From the NCBI GenBank assembly GCA_022788085.1, contig JALEWA010000083.1, forward strand, positions 1-47,467: a stretch of 47,467 nucleotides of DNA. The letters run 5' to 3'. The translations under genes were made by a program, and so were the position numbers. Every line of letters starts with the position of its first letter. Position 1 is the first letter of the stretch. Under the pieces are notes generated by a model that made no database searches, had not been told where the DNA came from, and was given only the letters and a program-made list of their open reading frames with translations. Positions 41,901 to 47,467 of the stretch are shown here, piece after piece. This DNA is from Lachnospiraceae bacterium (GTDB taxonomy: Bacteria > Bacillota > Clostridia > Lachnospirales > Lachnospiraceae).

Positions 41901-44189
41901 TTATACTCTATTATAATTGATCAAACATCCCTTCAGGATAATCTGTCTCTCTTCATCAGTCAGCTCACCAAGAGTCAGCTCGAATTCCTTCTTCTGTCCG
42001 TTGCCTACAACATAAGCCTTGATTACGGATGCCTTCTCTTCTACTGCCTTCTTAATACCCGGAATATAGATGTAGTCCAGATTCTTGAATGGAAGTTCAC
42101 CTTCCTTGATGATAAATGGAAGCATACCCCAGTTAATCAGGTTAGAACGATATCTCTTGGTTGCATACTCATTAGCAATGTTTGCCCAACCACCAAGTAC
42201 CTTCTGGCAGCTTGCTGCCTGCTCTCTTGCAGAACCATCACCTGGCTTAACTGCAAAAATCGTGCTTCCGATACCAGTGTTGTAACGGTCTGCATCCGGT
42301 GTGATTTCCTTCATTGTCATCCAAGCATCCTCGATTTCAGGGAACTTCTGTATTGGACAAGTCTGTTCCTCTCTTGCCTTCTCTGCAGCCTGTACTTCCT
42401 TTGCAAGTCTTACATAGTTTGGATCCTTTCTGGATAAGGTAAACTCTGCAAGTCCCAGTGGATTAGAACGGAAGGAAGATGTCTCTCCGGAAGGAATCAG
42501 CTCATCTGTTGTAGTAACCGGATCATGAATCTCAGATACCACCTTTAACAAAAGATTATCTGTCAGCGCTACCATAGCCGGCCAATCCTTAATGTTTGGA
42601 CCAAACTTGATTTCTACACTCTCATCAGCAACACCCTTGGAATCGAATACGCGGTTCTCATAAATCTTCTTATCAAAGAAATACTTATACTTCGTAAAAT
42701 CACCATCAAACTCTGTAGCAGGTGTCAGATAACCCTTATTTGCTGCTGTTGCGGCAATGGAACGAGCATCCATCAGTGCTACTGATGCAATCTGACCATT
42801 TTGAAGCTTAGAACCTTCTCTGTTAGGGAAGTTTCTGGTTGAATGACGGATTGATAATGCATTATTTGCAGGTGTATCACCGGCACCAAAGCAAGGTCCA
42901 CAGAATGCTGTCTTAAGAATAGCACCTGTCTCCATTAACTTAGCTGCACAACCATTCTTTACTAATTCCATATAAATAGGCATAGATGCCGGATATACGC
43001 TTAAAGTAAATTCATCAGATCCGATGCTTGCATTGCTTAAGATATCTGCTGCTGCACAAATATTTTCGAAGCCACCGCCTGCACAACCGGCAATAATACC
43101 CTGCTCTACGTATAACCTGCCATTCCTTACTTTATCCTTGAGCGTAAAATCTACTGCACCATCAAGGCTTACAAGTGCCTTTTTCTCACAGTCATCGAGG
43201 ATATCCATAAGATTTGCATTCAGCTCTTCAATGGTATAAGTATTGCTTGGATGGAATGGCATAGCAATCATAGGCTTAACCTTGCTAAGATCAATCTTGA
43301 TACATCCATCGTAATAAGCAACCTGTCCTGGATTCAATTCCTTATATTCTTCACTTCTTCCATGAATCTCATAGAATTCCTTAATCTCATCATCTGTTTT
43401 CCAAATAGAAGAAAGACAGGTTGTCTCTGTTGTCATAACGTCGATACCAATACGGAAATCGGCAGAAAGATTTGCTACACCAGGTCCAACGAACTCCATT
43501 ACCTTATTCTTAACATAGCCATTCTTAAATACTGCTCCGATAATAGCAAGTGCAACGTCCTGTGGGCCAACACCCTTAACAGGTTCACCCTCTAAGTAAA
43601 CAGCAACAACACCCGGCATATTGATATCATAGGTCTGATTCAATAACTGTTTTACAAGCTCAGGTCCGCCTTCTCCCATTGCCATAGTACCAAGTGCACC
43701 ATAACGTGTATGAGAGTCAGAACCAAGAATCATCTTACCGCCGCCTGCAAGCATTTCTCTTGCAAACTGATGGATAACTGCCTGATGAGGTGGTACGTAC
43801 ATTCCACCGTACTTCTTTGCACAGGTAAGACCAAACATGTGATCATCCTCATTGATAGTTCCTCCTACTGCACAGAGAGAATTATGGCAGTTTGTTAATA
43901 CATAAGGAACCGGGAACTTTGTCAATCCTGATGCACGAGCAGTCTGAATAATACCAACGAAAGTAATATCATGGGAAGTAAGCTTATCAAATTTTATCTT
44001 AAGCTTCTCCATATTTCCGGAAGTATTGTGGTCTGCAAGGATACCATACGCAATTGTCTCCTTAGCTGCCTCTTCCTTAATAACATCCTTGCCTGTTTTT
44101 GCCTTAATGGCTTCTGCTGCCTCGCCATTGTCTGCAACAAGCTCTGTTCCGTTCAGCAAATATACGCCGCCGTCAAGTAACTGAATCAT
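41901..44189 (-). CDS. Aconitase-family hydratase
   Basis: Iron-sulfur hydratase that isomerises citrate to isocitrate or a close analogue. The 762-residue protein has the aconitase layout, with domains 1-3 followed by a swivel domain. SDSHTRYG and [10 protein letters not shown] appear near the active site, and the cluster ligands in [10 protein letters not shown] (CxxC) supply two of three cysteines. The C-terminal part carries [13 protein letters not shown] chose the ATG at 44189 (MIQLLDGG); the longer frame from 44222 lacks a good site. It is a mitochondrial-like or stand-alone 'hydratase' type rather than a leuC/leuD pair. The exact substrate is not certain. Confidence 0.9.
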   Translation of the reverse strand: MIQLLDGGVYLLNGTELVADNGEAAEAIKAKTGKDVIKEEAAKETIAYGILADHNTSGNMEKLKIKFDKLTSHDITFVGIIQTARASGLTKFPVPYVLTNCHNSLCAVGGTINEDDHMFGLTCAKKYGGMYVPPHQAVIHQFAREMLAGGGKMILGSDSHTRYGALGTMAMGEGGPELVKQLLNQTYDINMPGVVAVYLEGEPVKGVGPQDVALAIIGAVFKNGYVKNKVMEFVGPGVANLSADFRIGIDVMTTETTCLSSIWKTDDEIKEFYEIHGRSEEYKELNPGQVAYYDGCIKIDLSKVKPMIAMPFHPSNTYTIEELNANLMDILDDCEKKALVSLDGAVDFTLKDKVRNGRLYVEQGIIAGCAGGGFENICAAADILSNASIGSDEFTLSVYPASMPIYMELVKNGCAAKLMETGAILKTAFCGPCFGAGDTPANNALSIRHSTRNFPNREGSKLQNGQIASVALMDARSIAATAANKGYLTPATEFDGDFTKYKYFFDKKIYENRVFDSKGVADESVEIKFGPNIKDWPAMVALTDNLLLKVVSEIHDPVTTTDELIPSGETSSFRSNPLGLAEFTLSRKDPNYVRLAKEVQAAEKAREEQTCPIQKFPEIEDAWMTMKEITPDADRYNTGIGSTIFAVKPGDGSAREQAASCQKVLGGWANIANEYATKRYRSNLINWGMLPFIIKEGELPFKNLDYIYIPGIKKAVEEKASVIKAYVVGNGQKKEFELTLGELTDEERQIILKGCLINYNRV

Positions 44190-44329
44190 ATAACACCTAT
44201 CCTTTCTATTACTTATACACACTTATCTTATTTCATATACCATGTGTCTTACACATGAAAGACTCCATTCGGATTTATCTCATGCTTTACCTGTATAAAT
44301 ATACATAACTACAAGTAAACATTAAATTT

Positions 44330-44359
44330 AATATACTATAATCCCAGCTACTTATGCAA
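44330..44359 (-). promoter_or_regulatory. Predicted promoter of the hydratase gene
   Basis: Minus strand: -35 TTGCAT (44354-44359), 18-base spacer, -10 TATATT (44330-44335), giving a leader of about 140 bases that holds a small CATGTGT/ACACATG hairpin (near 44240). Confidence 0.5.
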
Positions 44360-44423
44360 TGGAAAATGATGAAAAACTTAACTTTTCTACAAGCACAATG
44401 TCCATTTTCTCATTGCCATAACT

Positions 44424-44458
44424 AAAAACAGGTATGTGATACTATCCACATACCTGTT
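44424..44458 (-). terminator. Terminator of the glycogen phosphorylase gene
   Basis: Perfect 12-base arms AACAGGTATGTG (44427-44438) and CACATACCTGTT (44447-44458), followed on the minus strand by TTTTTA. It lies 8 bases past the glgP stop. Confidence 0.92.
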
Positions 44459-44466
44459 CCTATTAC

Positions 44467-46923
44467 CTATTCAATCTCTACATGATCCAAATGCCAGATT
44501 TCATCTACATATTCCTTAATGGTTCTGTCTGATGAGAACTTGCCGACATTAGCTACGTTAAGGATAGCGCTCTTAGCCCATCCGCTTGTATTCTTATATG
44601 CTGCTTCTACCTTTTTATGAGCTTCTGCATAAGAACGGAAGTCCTTCAAAATGAAGTAACGGTCAGCTTTATCCGTACTCTGTGTATTCAGGAGTGAATT
44701 ATACAGGGAACGAAACAGCTCTCTGTCTCCCTTGGAGAAGGTGCCGTCTACTAACTGGTCAACCACTTTTCTGATATCTGTATCACTATTATAGATATCC
44801 ATCGGGTTATAGCCGCCAAAATTCTCAAAACGGATAACCTCATCAGAGCTTAAACCGAAGATAAATGCATTTTCCATGCCCACTTCTTCTACGATTTCCA
44901 CGTTTGCACCATCCATCGTACCAAGAGTAAGGGCACCATTTAGCATGAACTTCATATTACCTGTTCCACTTGCTTCCTTACTTGCCGTAGAAATCTGCTC
45001 CGAAATATCAGCAGCCGCAAAGATAATCTCTGCATTGGATACACGGTAGTTCTCGATAAATACAACCTTGATTCTGCCGTTTACATCAGGATCATTATTT
45101 ACAACATCTGCAACGGAATTAATCAGCTTAATGGTAAGCTTTGCATTCTTATAACCTGCCGCTGCCTTTGCTCCGAAGATAAAGGTTCTTGGATAGAATT
45201 CCATAGATGGATTTGCCTTCATCTGATTATACAGATACATAACATGCAGGATATTAAGAAGCTGTCTCTTATACTCATGCAGACGTTTTACCTGTACATC
45301 GAAGATAGAATCAGGATTTACCTCAATGCCATTATGCTCCTTAATATAGGCTGCCAGTCTCTCTTTGTTCTTTCGCTTGATCTCCATGAACTCCTTCTGA
45401 GCCTTTGGATCGTCTGCGAGCTTTTCAATACCCTTAATAACAGGAAGATCTACAATCCAGCCATCTCCAACCTGTTTTGTTACCCAGTCGGCAAGTAATG
45501 GATTACCATGCAGTAAGAATCTTCTCTGTGTAATACCATTTGTCTTATTATTGAACTTCTGTGGGAACATCTCATAGAAGTCCTTTAATTCCTGATTCTT
45601 AAGAATCTCCGTATGAAGTCTTGCAACACCGTTTACGGAATAGCCTGCAACGATAGCAAGATGTGCCATCTTAACCTGACCATCAGAAATAATTGCCATT
45701 TTCTTAATCTTATCTGCCGGTTCCGGATATCTGTTTACAATATCCATCAGGAATCTGCGGTTAATCTCTTCAATAATCTGATAGATACGAGGAAGCAGTC
45801 TTGAAAACAGATCAATTGGCCACTTTTCCAATGCCTCTGACATAATGGTATGGTTGGTATAAGCACATGTCTTTGTTGTGATTTCCCATGCTTCTTCCCA
45901 TTCCAGACCATAATCGTCCAAAAGGATTCTCATTAATTCTGCAACGGCTACAGTCGGATGTGTATCATTCAACTGGAAGGTCGCTTTCTCATAGAACTTA
46001 TGAATATCATCATGCTTTGACATGTATTTCTCTACTGCTGTCTGTACAGAAGCTGAAATAAAGAAATACTGCTGCTTCAGACGAAGCTCTTTTCCTGCCA
46101 TATGGTTATCATTTGGATAAAGTACCTCAACAATATTCTTTGCAAGATTATTCTGTTCAACAGCCTTCTGATAATCACCCTTATCAAAAGAATCAAGGCT
46201 AAAGCAGTCCATAGGCTGCGCATCCCAGATACGAAGAGTATTTACAATACCGTTTCCATAGCCTACGATTGGTAAATCATAAGGAACTGCCTTGACAGAC
46301 TGATAATCCTCCTGTACAAAATACAATCTGCCGTTTTCTTCCCTTGTTACTACACGACCGCCAAACTTGATAATCTTCGTATATTCGGGTCTTCTCAGTT
46401 CAAAAGGATTTCCCTCATGAAGCCAGTCATCAGGCACTTCTATCTGGAAGCCGTCACGAATCTCCTGCTTGAACATACCGTAACGATAGCGGATACCACA
46501 TCCATATGCTGCATGTCCTAAGGTTGCCAACGAATCAAGGAAACAAGCTGCCAGTCTTCCAAGACCACCATTTCCAAGTGCTGCATCCGGCTCCTGATCC
46601 TCGATCACATTAAGGTCAAGTCCAAGCTCCTCCAACGCCTCTGCAAATTCCTTGTAAGCCATTAGGTTGATAATATTATTTCCAAGTGCACGACCCATCA
46701 GGAACTCCATGGACATATAATAAACAATCTTCGGATCTTTTTTCTCATAGACTTCCTGAGTTTTGAGCCAGTTATCTACAATAGCATCCTTTACTGCATA
46801 GGAAACTGCCTGAAAAATCTGTTGTTCAGTAGCTTCCTCCAATGTTTTTCGATATAGTGTCTTAATATTATAAAGAACACTACGCTTAAACATTTCTTTA
46901 TCAATTTCTGGTTTCTTTGGCAT
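44467..46923 (-). CDS. glgP: Glycogen/starch phosphorylase
   Basis: Releases glucose-1-phosphate from glycogen or maltodextrin in the cytoplasm. The 818-residue GT35 protein has the usual length, a conserved N-terminal YYMSMEFLMGRALGNN, DEPDAALGNGGLGRLAACF-type dimer/active-site segment (NGGLGRLAAC), and the PLP-lysine motif EASGTGNMKFMLNGALTLGT near residue 650. The ATG at 46923 has GGAGG 7 bases upstream; the frame upstream of it (from 46980) lacks a site. No other glg gene is in the window, so it is a stand-alone gene with its own promoter and terminator. Confidence 0.97.
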   Translation of the reverse strand: MPKKPEIDKEMFKRSVLYNIKTLYRKTLEEATEQQIFQAVSYAVKDAIVDNWLKTQEVYEKKDPKIVYYMSMEFLMGRALGNNIINLMAYKEFAEALEELGLDLNVIEDQEPDAALGNGGLGRLAACFLDSLATLGHAAYGCGIRYRYGMFKQEIRDGFQIEVPDDWLHEGNPFELRRPEYTKIIKFGGRVVTREENGRLYFVQEDYQSVKAVPYDLPIVGYGNGIVNTLRIWDAQPMDCFSLDSFDKGDYQKAVEQNNLAKNIVEVLYPNDNHMAGKELRLKQQYFFISASVQTAVEKYMSKHDDIHKFYEKATFQLNDTHPTVAVAELMRILLDDYGLEWEEAWEITTKTCAYTNHTIMSEALEKWPIDLFSRLLPRIYQIIEEINRRFLMDIVNRYPEPADKIKKMAIISDGQVKMAHLAIVAGYSVNGVARLHTEILKNQELKDFYEMFPQKFNNKTNGITQRRFLLHGNPLLADWVTKQVGDGWIVDLPVIKGIEKLADDPKAQKEFMEIKRKNKERLAAYIKEHNGIEVNPDSIFDVQVKRLHEYKRQLLNILHVMYLYNQMKANPSMEFYPRTFIFGAKAAAGYKNAKLTIKLINSVADVVNNDPDVNGRIKVVFIENYRVSNAEIIFAAADISEQISTASKEASGTGNMKFMLNGALTLGTMDGANVEIVEEVGMENAFIFGLSSDEVIRFENFGGYNPMDIYNSDTDIRKVVDQLVDGTFSKGDRELFRSLYNSLLNTQSTDKADRYFILKDFRSYAEAHKKVEAAYKNTSGWAKSAILNVANVGKFSSDRTIKEYVDEIWHLDHVEIE

Positions 46924-47022
46924 TGTCATACCTCCCCTTTTGATGTATAAACTTTTGTAACGATTTCGCACCTTCATCATTACAATTTTTATTTATTATA
47001 CATTTTCGTGTTATATTCTAAT

Positions 47023-47051
47023 ATTATACACTATAACACTGAATTTTTAAA
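47023..47051 (-). promoter_or_regulatory. Possible promoter of glgP
   Basis: Minus strand: -35-like TTTAAA (47046-47051), 17-base spacer, perfect -10 TATAAT (47023-47028). The rest of the 46924-47123 gap is AT-rich with no further structure that I can support. Confidence 0.45.
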
Positions 47052-47123
47052 CAATTTAATATGCCAAAATAAATTTTCATCGTTTCGATAACACTATACA
47101 ATATGCATAAAGATATAGTTATT

Positions 47124-47467
47124 TTACCCCTCTACCAATCTGATTTCTTCTCTCGTACATTCTTCCAATTCAAATAATCCATTCTTTTCCACACAATATG
47201 GCTTTTGAAACCGAACTTTTCCACTAATTTCTATGCCATCTACACATCTGGCATATGCAGCCGGGATCTTATGTGGATATACATTCCGCTCAGATGGCTG
47301 TTCATCAAACCAGCCACTTTCCTGCGTTCCCTGACTGCACATTGTGATATGCAAATCAGACAACGCTATATTTTCCACTCTCGCATCCTCTTCGCCTGCT
47401 ATGAAGATACTGGATTCTGCCTTCATATAGATATGATCAAAGGTAATGTCCCTGATTTTTCCAGGAT
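47124..47467 (-). CDS. C-terminal part of a parallel beta-helix glycosidase (partial)
   Basis: The reading frame is open through the window edge, so this is the 3' end of a longer gene. The visible 114 residues include strand-turn repeats of a right-handed beta-helix (IRDITFDHIYMKAESSIFIA with ARVENIALSDLHITMCSQ) and a C-terminal VRFQKPYCV segment. The pattern resembles the end of GH28-like or related pectin-active enzymes. It fits the acetylesterase and transporter locus elsewhere in the window, although the two are 20 kb apart. Family and substrate are only suggestive because the catalytic part lies outside. Confidence 0.6.
   Translation of the reverse strand, partial: PGKIRDITFDHIYMKAESSIFIAGEEDARVENIALSDLHITMCSQGTQESGWFDEQPSERNVYPHKIPAAYARCVDGIEISGKVRFQKPYCVEKNGLFELEECTREEIRLVEG

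Noticed and set aside
1-47467. CRISPR arrays, tRNA and rRNA genes, insertion sequences
   Set aside because: Reading both strands showed no regularly spaced direct repeats, no tRNA cloverleaf pattern in the gaps and no transposase-like product.

Overview
The window looks like a chromosomal segment from a low-to-moderate GC, spore-forming and probably motile Gram-positive anaerobe of the Clostridia, most likely Lachnospiraceae. The grounds are strong AGGAGG-type ribosome binding sites, use of TTG and GTG starts, SpoIIID, a SPOCS (DUF3794)-LysM spore-envelope protein, a SpoIIQ-like protein, lipoproteins with LxxC lipoboxes, PyrK/PyrDB, an Lpl-type oligosaccharide transporter, and two candidate flagellar-type (sigma-28) promoters. 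I see no transposase, integrase, phage gene, CRISPR array, rRNA or tRNA. No gene-free stretch exceeds 300 bases; the longest are the leaders at about 28000-28261, 44190-44466 and 46924-47123, described below.

Layout. 1-1545 is guaA with its own promoter. 1647-9364 is a Wadjet plasmid-defence operon in the order jetD-jetA-jetB-jetC (minus strand). It sits directly behind a polar amino-acid ABC transporter operon (9372-11656). 11791-12045 is spoIIID. 12098-13086 is a broken PAS-GGDEF-GAF gene, followed (reading along the map) by a TetR regulator, an NlpC/P60 coiled-coil hydrolase and a surface trigger-factor-like lipoprotein. 16387-19258 carries a small membrane-anchored protein, a YwiB-like protein, a short secreted protein, a GntR/FCD regulator and ispE. 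19445-20125 is a hypothetical protein behind a sigma-28-like promoter, convergent with a SPOCS-LysM gene; pyrD and pyrK follow.

23641-30511 is a carbohydrate locus: a CE12-like acetylesterase, two Lpl-type permeases, a solute-binding lipoprotein, and a divergent 749-residue membrane-sensor AraC regulator. This suggests uptake of acetylated pectic (rhamnogalacturonan-like) oligosaccharides. A partial beta-helix glycosidase enters at the right edge (47124-47467). pyrC, a PrcB-domain lipoprotein and plsC follow. 33373-39278 is an envelope operon: degenerate M23 (SpoIIQ-like), amidohydrolase, GH9-like lipoprotein without recognisable catalytic residues, ddl, murF. The right end holds an acyltransferase-3 membrane protein, a small HEPN-like protein with a sigma-28-type promoter, an aconitase-family hydratase and glycogen phosphorylase.

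The clearest known accessory system is Wadjet. The most promising less-explained signals are: (1) the HEPN-like gene with a near-consensus sigma-28 promoter, insulated by terminators on both sides; (2) the apparently non-catalytic GH9-like lipoprotein inside a ddl-murF operon; (3) two convergent gene pairs whose last codons and both stop codons form one shared terminator stem; (4) a pyrK leader in which one hairpin arm can also pair with the Shine-Dalgarno.
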